DNA of 64,000 nt from Mongoliitalea daihaiensis. Lineage in GTDB: Bacteria > Bacteroidota > Bacteroidia > Cytophagales > Cyclobacteriaceae. The notes beneath the pieces were generated by a model. The model was not told the origin of the DNA. It ran no database searches and worked only from the letters and a program-made list of their open reading frames with translations. Positions 28,722 to 38,242 of this stretch are shown here, piece after piece (position 1 is the first letter of the stretch; each line of letters opens with the position of its first letter). The stretch lies in the NCBI RefSeq assembly GCF_021596945.1, contig NZ_CP063779.1:561501-625500 (forward strand), read 5' to 3'. A program made the position numbers and the translations under genes.

Positions 28722-28922
28722 GGTTCATTCATTTCTTCTAGACAAACAAGGAATATGCAATAATAATAATAATACAAGACAAACTTAGTTGAAATTAACT
28801 AAATAAACACCCAAATAAAATTAGTGTATAGGTGAGAGACACTCGAGTGAAAGGTTTATGAGCTAAGAAAAAACTGATGTAAAAAAACAAGCAATAATTT
28901 CCTCTAGTGCTTTTTCATATTG

Positions 28923-29699
28923 CTAGTGCGAATCTATAATATCCTGGGAAATCAAGCGATATATTTCCGCAACTTGTTCGTTATAGTTTAAAAAACGATA
29001 ATGTTCTTCCATCGTATCAAAGTCCTCCCGTCTAGCTGGACCAGTTTGAGCTTTTTTTGCACCTAGTTCTAAACTTTTGCTGATGCTCTCGATGATGAGG
29101 GGCTTCAACATTTCAAAGTCCAAACCCTGCCTTGCCATAATCTCCTCTGACAATCGGATCATATGATTCGAAAAGTTACTGGCAAACACTGCTGCTACAT
29201 GAAGGGCTTTTCGATCTTTAGAGCGGACTACATATACTAGGTCAGAAAGACTTTTTGCAAGATTTTTTAATTTCCTTAAAACCTCCGCATCATCAGCCTC
29301 CACTAAAAATGGAACCTCACTAAAATCCAATCCTCTTCCCTTAGTAAAGGTTTGTAATGGATAAAATATACCAGTGTAACTTGCCGAGCTATATCCCAAT
29401 ACATCTATGGGCAAGGTACCTGAGGTATGAACCAGTATACTGTTTTCCGGAAGAATGATTGAGTCTGCCACGGAGGCAACCGCATCATCAGATACTGCCA
29501 AAATAAAAATCTCCGCTTCTGATTCAGAAAAATCGAGGGAATCAATCGCTTCTGTAGTATAAAGCTTGGACGTTATTTTAATTGCTTTTTGAATATCCCG
29601 ACCATATACTTCTGTAACATTGTGCCCGGCATCTTCCAATGCACTTGAAAGATGCCAAGCAATATTACCTGTACCTATGATCGCAATAGAAAAGGCCAT
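28923..29699 (-). CDS. Rossmann-fold protein with DUF2520 (ProC/F420-oxidoreductase-like)
   Basis: The 258-aa product begins with a dinucleotide-binding motif (IAIIGTGNIAWHLSSAL, GxGxxA). A second half matches DUF2520: HTSGTLPIDVL, FYPLQTFTKGR, LHVAAVFASNFSNHMIRLSEEI and LKPLIIESISKSLELG, with the closing TGPARREDFDTMEEHYRFL. The fold resembles 6-phosphogluconate or pyrroline-5-carboxylate reductases, but the substrate is not known. It follows ccmF by 1 bp and ends the cytochrome c maturation operon, which may be only positional. Confidence 0.8.
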   Translation of the reverse strand: MAFSIAIIGTGNIAWHLSSALEDAGHNVTEVYGRDIQKAIKITSKLYTTEAIDSLDFSESEAEIFILAVSDDAVASVADSIILPENSILVHTSGTLPIDVLGYSSASYTGIFYPLQTFTKGRGLDFSEVPFLVEADDAEVLRKLKNLAKSLSDLVYVVRSKDRKALHVAAVFASNFSNHMIRLSEEIMARQGLDFEMLKPLIIESISKSLELGAKKAQTGPARREDFDTMEEHYRFLNYNEQVAEIYRLISQDIIDSH

Positions 29700-29700
29700 C

Positions 29701-32232
29701 TTAGTATTCCAATCCTTTATCCCTCATACTTTTAAATTCAACATATCGTCGATAAATAGCGACACAGAATCCTATTAACATTATAATCGTACCTACCCAA
29801 AGTATATTGATTTGTGGCTTAATTATCGCCTTCAAGACAACATAGTCTTTTTGATAACGATTTACTGTAAATACAAACTTATTTTCTTCAGGAATAATAT
29901 TTGTCAGCTCTACCTTAACACCCAATTCACTATCAATCACTGGAATTCGACCAATTTGAGCACCTCGAATGATAAATATAGGTTCGATTTTCTTCTCAAC
30001 ATCATAATCCTGTACAGTCAGCTTAGCTTTTACGGCAACATCCCCGTCAAAAAGCGGAACTCCATCTACTTCTGTTAAAACTTCCCCACCTTCAAAATTG
30101 GTTACGAAATCAGCAATGAAGAAGGTATCACCAGGAGCTACTTCATACGTCTCATCATCTCTCCATTCAGGGTCCTCAAAGTCATTGATGGCAGAAACAA
30201 AGGTGTATAAATCTCTATTAACAAATCTTCTAGAATCCGGGGATGAAATCAATCCCATGGAGGTGTTGAATTGAGACATTGGATTTAGAGAAAATTGAAA
30301 TTCATCCTCTTTGTAATAGTCAATTCTGAAATAATCATTCTCCTCTAATACAATGGGAACAACATCGCCTTTTTCAAAATAGGTTTTTCCTCTAATTACA
30401 ATATCGGCTTTAGCAATTGCTTCGTTGGTACGATCTGTTTCCTGTAGGTATTTTACCGGAACCAATTCTGGCACACCACTTACTTTTTTCTGCCGGCCCC
30501 TGTAGACAGCTGTGTACTCCTTTATCTGAGTAGGTTTATTGATCCACAACAGCACGTGCTCTTTATTGAGTTCGTCCTCCCATGAATTACTATATACCAA
30601 TCCAGACATATTCTGAGAAATCACTTCGGAATAACCCGAAGAGAACATCGTACCAATTAAAATTAAACCCAATCCAATATGTGCAAGCGAGCCACCCGCC
30701 AATTTGAATGTTGATTTTTTTAACAGACGCGTTAAAATAGTGGCATTTGCAACAATAGTAAATACCGAAGCCAACACAACAATGATATAGGTAATATCAA
30801 AAACTTTACCCGCTACAATAATGACAGCAGAAATTATTACAGAAATGATGTAAGGAACTACCAAAGCTTCACGCAAAGCTTTCGCATCCATTTTATTCCA
30901 CCAAAAATACTGTCCTACTGCTGTAAGCAAGGCAACAGCTACAGCAAACCATAATTGGAATTTAGTATAAAAGCCAACCTGATCTACAGGAGGAGCGATA
31001 TTGGATATCCCTCCAAAACTCTCTATGATAGCATTCCAAACTGGGATCGATGTAGGAAGGATTACTTGGAATGCCATCAAAGCCAAAGTAGTGGCGCCAA
31101 TGAAAATCCAAAATTCACGGGAATAAACGTCGGCTTCTTTTTCAGATGTAGGAATATGTTTCCAATGTTTGGCCGCAAAGTAGATAGCCACCGCCAAAAA
31201 GAAGAGCATGTATATCAACAATTGACCAGATAATCCCAAATCCGTAAAGGAGTGAACGGACGAATCTCCCAATACTCCAGAACGTACCAAAAAAGTAGCA
31301 TACAATACCAAAATGAAAGAAGTGATGATCAAGACAATGGACGACTTGAGAGCAGTGCTGCTTTTCTTAAAGGTAATCATAGTGTGAATACCAGCCACTA
31401 AAATCAACCAGGGTACATACACGGCATTTTCAACGGGATCCCAGTTCCAATAACCTCCAAAATTTAAAGTCACATAAGCCCAATAAGCTCCCATAATAAT
31501 TCCCATACCCAATATCATGGCCGAGAATTGAGCCCAAGGAAGAGCGGGTCTTACCCATTCAGTGTATTTTCTGGTTGCTAAGCCTCCGATGAGGAATGCA
31601 AAAGGCACCAAGGTAGACGCATATCCCAAAAAAAGTGTAGGAGGGTGAATTACCATCCAAATATTTTGTAACAGTGGATTAAGTCCAGTGCCATCTTCCG
31701 GAACAAACTCAGGGTTTAGCTGGAAAATAGGAGCATTCAATGCATCTCTAAGTAAAATAAATGGAGAACTACCGATTTTCAAATCGCCTATCACCACACC
31801 TAGGATCATGGAGACCAAGAAAGCCTGCACCATCATAAACACTACCATTACTGGCCCTTCCCATTTCTTATTGGTCCGTATCAGGACTAGTCCTAAGATT
31901 ACATTCCAAAATATCCAGAGGATAAAAGAGCCTTCCTGACCTTCCCAGAAGCTGGAAACCATGTAATGCACAGGTAAAGCCATGGAAGAATGCGAATAGG
32001 CATAGAAATATTCAAAGCGGTGATTGTAGATGATCTCAAACAACGCAAATACGATGGCGAAACTCGCAACAGAGTGAATGTAAAAGAAAATACGGCTAAA
32101 ACGACCCCAATTAGCTTTCTCTAATTCGGGGGCATTGGTATATTGGTAGTAGCCATAAGCTGTAATCAAAGAGGTCACAAATGCTAAAATAACAGCAAAG
32201 TGACCGATATTACCGATCAGGGTATTTATCAT
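29701..32232 (-). CDS. ccmF: Cytochrome c-type biogenesis protein CcmF (heme lyase)
   Basis: An 843-aa polytopic protein. It has the tryptophan-rich WWD heme-handling motif (FGGYWNWDPVENAVYVPW near residue 255) and conserved histidines near YMVSSFWEGQEGSFILWIF and WMVIHPPTLFLGYAS. CcmF attaches heme from CcmE to apocytochrome c in System I. Length is above the E. coli protein (about 650 aa), the extra lying in a periplasmic C-terminal domain (about 530-815), as in other Bacteroidota. It lies 22 bp after ccmE. Confidence 0.93.
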   Translation of the reverse strand: MINTLIGNIGHFAVILAFVTSLITAYGYYQYTNAPELEKANWGRFSRIFFYIHSVASFAIVFALFEIIYNHRFEYFYAYSHSSMALPVHYMVSSFWEGQEGSFILWIFWNVILGLVLIRTNKKWEGPVMVVFMMVQAFLVSMILGVVIGDLKIGSSPFILLRDALNAPIFQLNPEFVPEDGTGLNPLLQNIWMVIHPPTLFLGYASTLVPFAFLIGGLATRKYTEWVRPALPWAQFSAMILGMGIIMGAYWAYVTLNFGGYWNWDPVENAVYVPWLILVAGIHTMITFKKSSTALKSSIVLIITSFILVLYATFLVRSGVLGDSSVHSFTDLGLSGQLLIYMLFFLAVAIYFAAKHWKHIPTSEKEADVYSREFWIFIGATTLALMAFQVILPTSIPVWNAIIESFGGISNIAPPVDQVGFYTKFQLWFAVAVALLTAVGQYFWWNKMDAKALREALVVPYIISVIISAVIIVAGKVFDITYIIVVLASVFTIVANATILTRLLKKSTFKLAGGSLAHIGLGLILIGTMFSSGYSEVISQNMSGLVYSNSWEDELNKEHVLLWINKPTQIKEYTAVYRGRQKKVSGVPELVPVKYLQETDRTNEAIAKADIVIRGKTYFEKGDVVPIVLEENDYFRIDYYKEDEFQFSLNPMSQFNTSMGLISSPDSRRFVNRDLYTFVSAINDFEDPEWRDDETYEVAPGDTFFIADFVTNFEGGEVLTEVDGVPLFDGDVAVKAKLTVQDYDVEKKIEPIFIIRGAQIGRIPVIDSELGVKVELTNIIPEENKFVFTVNRYQKDYVVLKAIIKPQINILWVGTIIMLIGFCVAIYRRYVEFKSMRDKGLEY

Positions 32233-32254
32233 ATGTTTTGTAGTTAGTTAGGAG

Positions 32255-32671
32255 TTACATACCCGCTTGAGCGATATCTGTCTCCTGATACTTAGATGGG
32301 CACTTCATGAGGATTTTGTCAGCGACAAACAATTCCTCATTTTTATAGGAGCCAATTACAACAACCTGTTCTGCTCTCGCAAAATCAGGTGGAACAGGCT
32401 CATTATAAAAAACTTTTTGTTCAGTCCCATCATTATCAACCATCTTAAAATAAAATGAAGTTTTATTTGGGTTCACTTCTATTCCCTCCACGGTTCCATT
32501 TTCACCTTTTTTCAACTCACCAACCACATGAATAGGCTTTTCATCCCCTTTCATCATCATGTTTTTGGCTGTTGCAAAACTTTCGTACGTACTCGCATCA
32601 CCAATCATTGAAATGATGATGATAATCGCTATTGCAATTACCCCCAAACCCAACAAATGTCCCTTTTTCAT
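32255..32671 (-). CDS. ccmE: Heme chaperone CcmE, cysteine-type
   Basis: A 138-aa protein with an N-terminal anchor (GLGVIAIAIIIIISMIGDAS) and an OB-fold domain (IHVVGELKKGENGTVEGIEV, FYFKMVDNDG, PPDFARAEQVVVIGSYKNEELFVADKILMKCPSKY). In E. coli the heme-binding residue is His130 of the HxxxY motif. Here the corresponding motif is CPSKY, with Cys124 and Tyr128, so this is the CxxxY variant known from some archaea and sulfate reducers. CcmE carries heme from CcmC to CcmF. Confidence 0.85.
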   Translation of the reverse strand: MKKGHLLGLGVIAIAIIIIISMIGDASTYESFATAKNMMMKGDEKPIHVVGELKKGENGTVEGIEVNPNKTSFYFKMVDNDGTEQKVFYNEPVPPDFARAEQVVVIGSYKNEELFVADKILMKCPSKYQETDIAQAGM

Positions 32672-32690
32672 ATTCGTAATTTTAATATTT

Positions 32691-32933
32691 TTAGTTTTTC
32701 AAAAGCTCCTCCATCCGGGCGACTTTTCTGTCCGTATTTACGACATAACCAACTATGCCTACAAAGACAATTACTATAATCCCCACCAAGACATAAATTT
32801 TGCCCTCTGAGCGCATCACATCAGCCATCTCTACACGGGTATTTTGATAATCCGCCTCGTTTATCTCAATTTTCTCCTGAGCATACACTTGCATACTCAA
32901 CGCCATAAAAAGGATGATTAAATATTTTCTCAT
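32691..32933 (-). CDS. CcmD-like small membrane protein
   Basis: An 80-aa protein with a signal peptide (YLIILFMALSMQVYAQ) and one transmembrane helix (about 47-66, IYVLVGIIVIVFVGIVGYVV) followed by a charged tail (DRKVARMEELLKN). CcmD is a short protein of this layout that stabilises the CcmABC-CcmE complex. Its position between ccmC and ccmE, overlapping ccmC by 4 bp, is the main evidence. The signal peptide is not usual for enterobacterial CcmD. Confidence 0.7.
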   Translation of the reverse strand: MRKYLIILFMALSMQVYAQEKIEINEADYQNTRVEMADVMRSEGKIYVLVGIIVIVFVGIVGYVVNTDRKVARMEELLKN

Positions 32934-33610
32934 GACACTTGATTGATCAGTTTATCTTCTAGTTTTCTTTCTACTCTTCTAAGCCTTACACGTACTACGC
33001 TCAACCAAGTTCCCAAAAGTGTCCATCCAATGATTGCAGGATAAAAGACCATACGTAATTTACTATCGAGATCATAGGCATTAAAGCCAGGATTTCCACC
33101 GTTACCGGGATGAAGACTATCTGTTAATCTTGGTAAAACAAAAATTAACGGAATAAAGGCTGCAAATGCAAAAATATTATAAACAGCACCAATCCTTGCG
33201 CGCTGATGCACGTCTGTCAGTGAATTTCTTAAAATGGAATACGCAAAATACATCAATAGCCCGATGGCTGAGGCATTTTGTTTGGGGTCCCCACTCCAAT
33301 AATCTCCCCAAGTAAATTTGGCCCATAACATCCCTGTTACAATGCCAAGAATACCAAACAAGATCGCTGCATTTGTAAATTCAACAGCCATATCATCATG
33401 TTTGAGGTCGTTGGTACGAAGGTATTTTACACTTTGAACCACTGCGACTACCAACAAAATGATCATCCCAAACCACATGGTCACATGGAAGTAAAGGGCT
33501 CTTATTGTTTCATTTAATATAGGAAGACGTGGTACGTCCTGCAACAACCCAACGGTTATCGTATACAGGAGCAATGCAATCGTAAGGAATTTCCACCAAT
33601 TTTTTTTCAT
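32930..33610 (-). CDS. ccmC: Heme exporter/transfer protein CcmC
   Basis: The chosen start MKKNWWKFLTIAL at 33610 gives 226 aa; the frame runs 9 codons further to a TTG that lies inside an inverted repeat. Six membrane segments are visible. The tryptophan-rich heme motif is KFTWGDYWSGDPKQNASAIGLL near residue 100, and histidines lie in the flanking periplasmic loops (LYFHVTMWFGMI). CcmC loads heme onto CcmE. It overlaps the ccmD-like gene by 4 bp. No ccmA or ccmB gene is adjacent. Confidence 0.9.
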   Translation of the reverse strand: MKKNWWKFLTIALLLYTITVGLLQDVPRLPILNETIRALYFHVTMWFGMIILLVVAVVQSVKYLRTNDLKHDDMAVEFTNAAILFGILGIVTGMLWAKFTWGDYWSGDPKQNASAIGLLMYFAYSILRNSLTDVHQRARIGAVYNIFAFAAFIPLIFVLPRLTDSLHPGNGGNPGFNAYDLDSKLRMVFYPAIIGWTLLGTWLSVVRVRLRRVERKLEDKLINQVS

Positions 33611-33612
33611 CA

Positions 33613-33645
33613 GCGTATTTTTTGCTAATAATTGCAAAAATACGC
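33613..33645 (-). promoter_or_regulatory. Inverted repeat at the ccmC start, overlapping a -7-like motif
   Basis: GCGTATTTTTTGC (33613-33625) is the complement of GCAAAAATACGC (33634-33645) apart from one extra T, with an 8-bp spacer. It sits 2 bp upstream of the ccmC ATG. The right arm includes TATTTTTG on the minus strand (33635-33642), a match to the Bacteroidota -7 element TAnnTTTG. It could be an operator or an RNA hairpin in the leader. Confidence 0.45.
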
Positions 33646-33689
33646 TATAAGTTCCTGATTACTGTGCTTTTTATCATAAACTTCCCCGC

Positions 33690-35351
33690 TTATTCTTTCT
33701 TACCAAGTTCCTGATTGAAAAACTGAGACAGTTTTTGTTTGTAAACCATACTGTCTGTAGGATAAACAGGGACCAAATCCTTTTTCTCAGGAAAACTCTC
33801 CATATGGAGGGTCTGTGTTGGAAATGCAAATCGAACACCCAGTACCTCTGATAATTGGACGATTTGAATTAAGATCTCATGCCTACAACGCAGCTCCTCG
33901 GGCCATGTTGGAACTTCAAAAAATATATAAAACATAATATCCTTACTGTATGAAGAAAGATTATTGAAGTAGATATTAAAGGCATCCTTTCGTGTATCGG
34001 GATGATTCAAAACGATTTCTCTTAGACCTTCCACAAAGGTTTCAACCAACTCATGAGGAGTATCATAGGTAATGGTAAGCGTAGTATAAAACCTCCGATA
34101 CTTTCGCAATCCATGATTATCAATCGTAGCATCCGCAATTTTACCATTGGGGATGTAGGTTACAGAATTGCGAAAGGTCCGTATACGCGTAGATCTAAAA
34201 CCCACTTCCTCTACGGTTCCATCTACGTCACCTGAAGTGATCCAATCTCCTACTTGAAAGGGCTTATCAATAAAAATCATTACCGAACCAAAAAAGTTTT
34301 TGATGGTGTCTTGAGCCGCCAAAGCAAATGCCAAACCACCAATAGATAGACCCGTTAGAAAAGGTACAATATCAACATCCAAGCCTTCTTTCAAAATAAA
34401 TAAAGTACCTACGACCACCACAAAAGACTTTAAAGTCTTTCGAATCAATGGCACCAATTGGTCATCTAGCGTGGACTCTGTTTTCTCTGCAAGCTTAGCA
34501 AAGTACAAGGCAATGATGTCTACTATTTTGTAAAAAACAATAGTTAAAACAAATGGCTTGGCTGCATGAAGTATTTTAAGCACAAACGAAACTACTTCTA
34601 CTGGCAATTGAAGCAATCGGATCACCAACGCAGAAACCAATAAAATCAAATAAATACTAAGCACTTTTGCTACAGGTAAAATATACCGTTCACCCAAATT
34701 CCCGTAGCCCATTCGATTAAGCGTGTAGAGAATGACGCGGTCAAAAATGAATGTGAAGAGTTTATGAGCCAAAAACAGGAGTAAAATAAATCCGAAAAGC
34801 CCAACCAATTGCCAAGTTTGAAATCCAAAATAAGTGTTAGTCCCAATCTTGGGCAGTTGGTTCATGAGTTTGTCTGTTCCAAAAGGAAAAGTAGCTTGGT
34901 GCAACTCATCAATTTGACTGACTGTAAAAGCACTGAATTTCCACTCGTTTTCATACCGCTGCAGATATACCAATGGTAATACTTTACTATCAAAAAAATA
35001 CTTTGCTTGATTTGTAAATACCGTGTCTATGTAGGAGGCTTCACTCGGTATTTCTGAGAATTTTACAACCACCCCATTCCCATCAAAAATCTGCTTTAAC
35101 TTGAATGCCAATTCACTGAAATCTACATCTCCAGCTAATTCCTCAGTCATCAATGCCATAGCTGCTGCTTCTGGATCGAAGTTGTCTTCTCGTAGATTTA
35201 AGAAAAAAGTCAACGATGCGGTGTACGGGGATTGAAGATTATGATAATCTTCTGGATCTATCGGAACAGGACTCCCATCGATCATCACCTGAGCAGAGAC
35301 TACATTCCAGCTTAAACAAATAATCACCCAAATCCAACTAAATCTTTTCAT
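33690..35351 (-). CDS. MscS-family mechanosensitive ion channel
   Basis: The 553-aa product has a signal peptide (RFSWIWVIICLSWNVVSAQ), a periplasmic N-terminal domain (about 20-170), several membrane helices (about 175-320) and the MscS core. The pore helix and following beta domain are VDIVPFLTGLSIGGLAFALAAQDTIKNFFGSVMIFIDKPFQVGDWI and VDGTVEEVGFRSTRIRTFRNSVTYIPNGKIADATIDN. Such channels release solutes under hypo-osmotic stress. The exported N-terminal part is an added domain of unknown role. It is 79 bp from the ccmC gene and 71 bp from the next upstream gene. Confidence 0.9.
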   Translation of the reverse strand: MKRFSWIWVIICLSWNVVSAQVMIDGSPVPIDPEDYHNLQSPYTASLTFFLNLREDNFDPEAAAMALMTEELAGDVDFSELAFKLKQIFDGNGVVVKFSEIPSEASYIDTVFTNQAKYFFDSKVLPLVYLQRYENEWKFSAFTVSQIDELHQATFPFGTDKLMNQLPKIGTNTYFGFQTWQLVGLFGFILLLFLAHKLFTFIFDRVILYTLNRMGYGNLGERYILPVAKVLSIYLILLVSALVIRLLQLPVEVVSFVLKILHAAKPFVLTIVFYKIVDIIALYFAKLAEKTESTLDDQLVPLIRKTLKSFVVVVGTLFILKEGLDVDIVPFLTGLSIGGLAFALAAQDTIKNFFGSVMIFIDKPFQVGDWITSGDVDGTVEEVGFRSTRIRTFRNSVTYIPNGKIADATIDNHGLRKYRRFYTTLTITYDTPHELVETFVEGLREIVLNHPDTRKDAFNIYFNNLSSYSKDIMFYIFFEVPTWPEELRCRHEILIQIVQLSEVLGVRFAFPTQTLHMESFPEKKDLVPVYPTDSMVYKQKLSQFFNQELGKKE

Positions 35352-35422
35352 TCAACTAAAATATAATTTAATTGCAAAAGTAAGAAATTTATACTTTTCG
35401 AGCCATTTATGAAAAATACTTC

Positions 35423-38128
35423 TCAAAAAGGTAACCTATACTCTGCCAGCTTATTCCCAGAAATTGTATAAATCAAGTATTCATTTTGACTTCCCGCATA
35501 CACTAGTTCCATCTTTTCTGCTGCAGAAATCGGCATCGCATTCAGTAAGTCTCCTTGCAAGTTATAGAGGTATAGAAATTCCTGCTCTTTGTCCAGTAAG
35601 CCTATCAAACTCTTATCTCCCCCAAAGATAAACAACTGAAGTTCGATCTGTTCCGATACAACTTCTTTGTAGAAAAGAAGCTGATAAGATTCGTCGTAAA
35701 AAGTAACTCTATTATAACTGTGCGTCGCAATCAAATAGCGATCTTCTTTTTGATCCTTGACTAACATAAAACGAGTGTCTCGATCTTCCTTTTCCAACTG
35801 ATTGCGATAGGTGAGCTCTCCATTAAAATTAACCTGAACTACTTCTCCTCCTGATGTAACTGTAACCAAACGGGTATCTTTAGCATTCCCTCGCTCAATG
35901 ATAGCATAATCTGCATGAAGTGCATCTCCCAATCGGAATGGGCTACCAACCTCTGGCTCTCCCCTTCTATTGAAAAAGTACAACTCCCCTCGCTTGGAAA
36001 GGGCTATCATGCGATCACCAACACCAGCTATTCTTCGATGAGCAGGCGGTACAACTGGCTCAGCACTGATTTCTTTTGGGTTCCAGCCATCCAATGGCTT
36101 TCCAACCCGATCAAGTAGCCACAAATTACCTTCTGAAGTCCCTATAAAATATCGGTAATCTCTGTCATTATTATAGTCTACCAAATTCAAATGTGTAATT
36201 GGTTCCTGGACCGGGCGTACAGGGAATCCTGCAAGGTAATTGCCCAATCGATCTACTATATGAATCTGATTGTTGGTAGCAAAAATCATTTGAAGTTTGC
36301 CGTTTTTCAAATAATCTACTTGATAAATCTCAGAAACTATCGGCCCTTCTAAGTTTTTGGAGAAAACCTGTTCCATATCTTTGGTGACAAGATACATGGT
36401 GTAGTTTTCGTCTTGAATTACAAATTCTGGACTTTTATCGTTGAAGTTTAAGATTCGCTTAGGACCATAAATCAAGGTTGCTGGCAAAGTCAATGACTTC
36501 GTTTCCGTAAGAAACACATCTTGCCTTACTTCTGATTTAGCCACAGCTGCTTGATGCCCCAACCGAATAGTAGTATTGAATTGGTTGGATGAAAAATCCT
36601 GAAAACTGATATTCAAACTTTGAAAAGACTGAAGGTTTTTCGTGTACTTTTGAAAAAATGGAGTCCAAGAAGGCGCACTTATATCAATTAATGTACTCCA
36701 TGATAGGGGAATGTCTAAATAATACTGAATAACTTGTTCAGGGTTCCTGTAATATACCTGTCTACTTACATTGGTAGAGGAAAAATCATTTAAAAACAAC
36801 TTCAGCGCCTTGGAAGAGTTGGCAAATACCAAGAACCCATCTAAAGATGTCACATAGGTATCAGGAAAGCCTAGATATTTTCCTCCAAACAAATGACCTG
36901 GAAACTCCTCTACAGCCAAAACAAAGATTTCTTTCCCCTCAAAAAAGTCTACTGATCCTAATGATGGATTGGATTGACCCAAAGCAGGATTAAAAGACTT
37001 CAGAAGATCTATTTGTTTGGCCTGTTCTTTAGTTTTGACCAAAAGCACTTTATCTAATGGATTGTTACCTACTTTTTCGAAATTAAGTAATAGTAGCTGA
37101 CCCTCTAATTGATCCATAAAGCCATTTTCAAACAACTTTTTTTCTATATCCCCCTTCACAGTATTTTTCTCCACAAAGCCTTGATTTTCAAAAAAATTAA
37201 GGTTTGTAACTGTATTTAAATTAAAGCTGACCCAAGAAGCTACTCGATTGGAAACAAATTGATCTACTTCAAATTTTTCTGAGCTTACTTCAGGAATCAC
37301 AGAAGTATCAGGAAAAAGTGTTTTTCCAATCAACACTATTTCCCCTTCTTCAAAATCAATCGCATAATTCCCCATTAATATATTTTTAGAGAAAAGCTGA
37401 TCTAGCGGTTGACTTTGATTTTTAGACAATCCTTCAATTAATCTTGCAAAACCATGGGAAGAAATTCTCAAAATCCCCAATCCGTCATGGTCAACTTTGG
37501 TTTGAAAAAGAGGCTTGTAAACCATTTTAAAGCTTGATAAGGAGTTGTTTTGGGAATGTCGGATAGCTTCCTCTACCAAAAAAGAAGTGAAACTACCTAC
37601 TAACACGTCTCCTACCCAAGTAAATGAAAAATTCCTATCCAAATTAAGCGATTGAAACTCCTTAATGGTAACTCCAGAATACATCCGTTCATTAATCTGA
37701 CTGAGCTCTGGAAGATTGGCCTCCAGGTAGTTTAAGAAATCTTTTTCGTTTGCTTTTTTTAAATGGAGTGTAAACAATAAATCAAAATCATCCTTTCCTA
37801 CAGGATGTAAAGAAACTGTCATTTTTTTCCCTCGCAAAAGATCTGGAAATGATTGAAACCCTTCCAAAAGGGAAGAAAAGGCTGATACTTGAGCGTCCGC
37901 AGCGCTGATAGATGGGATTTCTTGTAAGTTAAACCAAAAGGGCTGTGAGGTCAGATTTTGCCAAAACTCATCCCCTTTTTGTGTTTCCAGTACAAAGATT
38001 GCATCTGCCGAGATCAATTGTAGCCCATCTGCATCCTTTTTACCAACGAGCTCTTGGTATACATAAAAGCCTCCATAAAGAAGACCTGCAAAAAACAAAC
38101 TTAATGAAATGAATTTTATTATTCTCAC
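35423..38128 (-). CDS. Large membrane-anchored exported protein of unknown function
   Basis: A 901-aa protein with one N-terminal hydrophobic segment (IKFISLSLFFAGLLYGGFYVYQEL). The first 560 residues are a conserved-looking exported region without a recognised fold; the layout (SADAIFVLETQKGDEFWQNL and repeats of strand-helix units) recalls DUF3352-type proteins. From about 570 to 900 it looks like a beta-propeller: TYNDRDYRYFIGTSEGNLWLLDRVG, GELYFFNRRGEPEVGSP and VTFYDESYQLLFYKE. A TATTTTTG motif on the minus strand at 38173-38180 may be the promoter. Function unknown. Confidence 0.55.
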   Translation of the reverse strand: MRIIKFISLSLFFAGLLYGGFYVYQELVGKKDADGLQLISADAIFVLETQKGDEFWQNLTSQPFWFNLQEIPSISAADAQVSAFSSLLEGFQSFPDLLRGKKMTVSLHPVGKDDFDLLFTLHLKKANEKDFLNYLEANLPELSQINERMYSGVTIKEFQSLNLDRNFSFTWVGDVLVGSFTSFLVEEAIRHSQNNSLSSFKMVYKPLFQTKVDHDGLGILRISSHGFARLIEGLSKNQSQPLDQLFSKNILMGNYAIDFEEGEIVLIGKTLFPDTSVIPEVSSEKFEVDQFVSNRVASWVSFNLNTVTNLNFFENQGFVEKNTVKGDIEKKLFENGFMDQLEGQLLLLNFEKVGNNPLDKVLLVKTKEQAKQIDLLKSFNPALGQSNPSLGSVDFFEGKEIFVLAVEEFPGHLFGGKYLGFPDTYVTSLDGFLVFANSSKALKLFLNDFSSTNVSRQVYYRNPEQVIQYYLDIPLSWSTLIDISAPSWTPFFQKYTKNLQSFQSLNISFQDFSSNQFNTTIRLGHQAAVAKSEVRQDVFLTETKSLTLPATLIYGPKRILNFNDKSPEFVIQDENYTMYLVTKDMEQVFSKNLEGPIVSEIYQVDYLKNGKLQMIFATNNQIHIVDRLGNYLAGFPVRPVQEPITHLNLVDYNNDRDYRYFIGTSEGNLWLLDRVGKPLDGWNPKEISAEPVVPPAHRRIAGVGDRMIALSKRGELYFFNRRGEPEVGSPFRLGDALHADYAIIERGNAKDTRLVTVTSGGEVVQVNFNGELTYRNQLEKEDRDTRFMLVKDQKEDRYLIATHSYNRVTFYDESYQLLFYKEVVSEQIELQLFIFGGDKSLIGLLDKEQEFLYLYNLQGDLLNAMPISAAEKMELVYAGSQNEYLIYTISGNKLAEYRLPF

Positions 38129-38187
38129 AGAACAGTTAACGCTAAATATTAATCAATAGGATGAACTCAACCCAAAAATAGTAATAA

Positions 38188-38216
38188 AACAAAAATCCCG
38201 ACAATCTATCGGGATT
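38188..38216 (-). terminator. Rho-independent terminator of mdh
   Basis: AATCCCGA (38194-38201) pairs with TCGGGATT (38209-38216). On the minus strand the stem is followed by a T run, downstream of the malate dehydrogenase stop at 38243. Confidence 0.8.
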
Positions 38217-38242
38217 CTTGAATTCTTCGTATTAGAAATGAA

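Noticed and set aside
28759-28774. (AAT)5 tract as a phase-variation element before the DUF4221 gene
   Set aside because: Five units are too few to be highly unstable, and the tract does not clearly lie between promoter elements.
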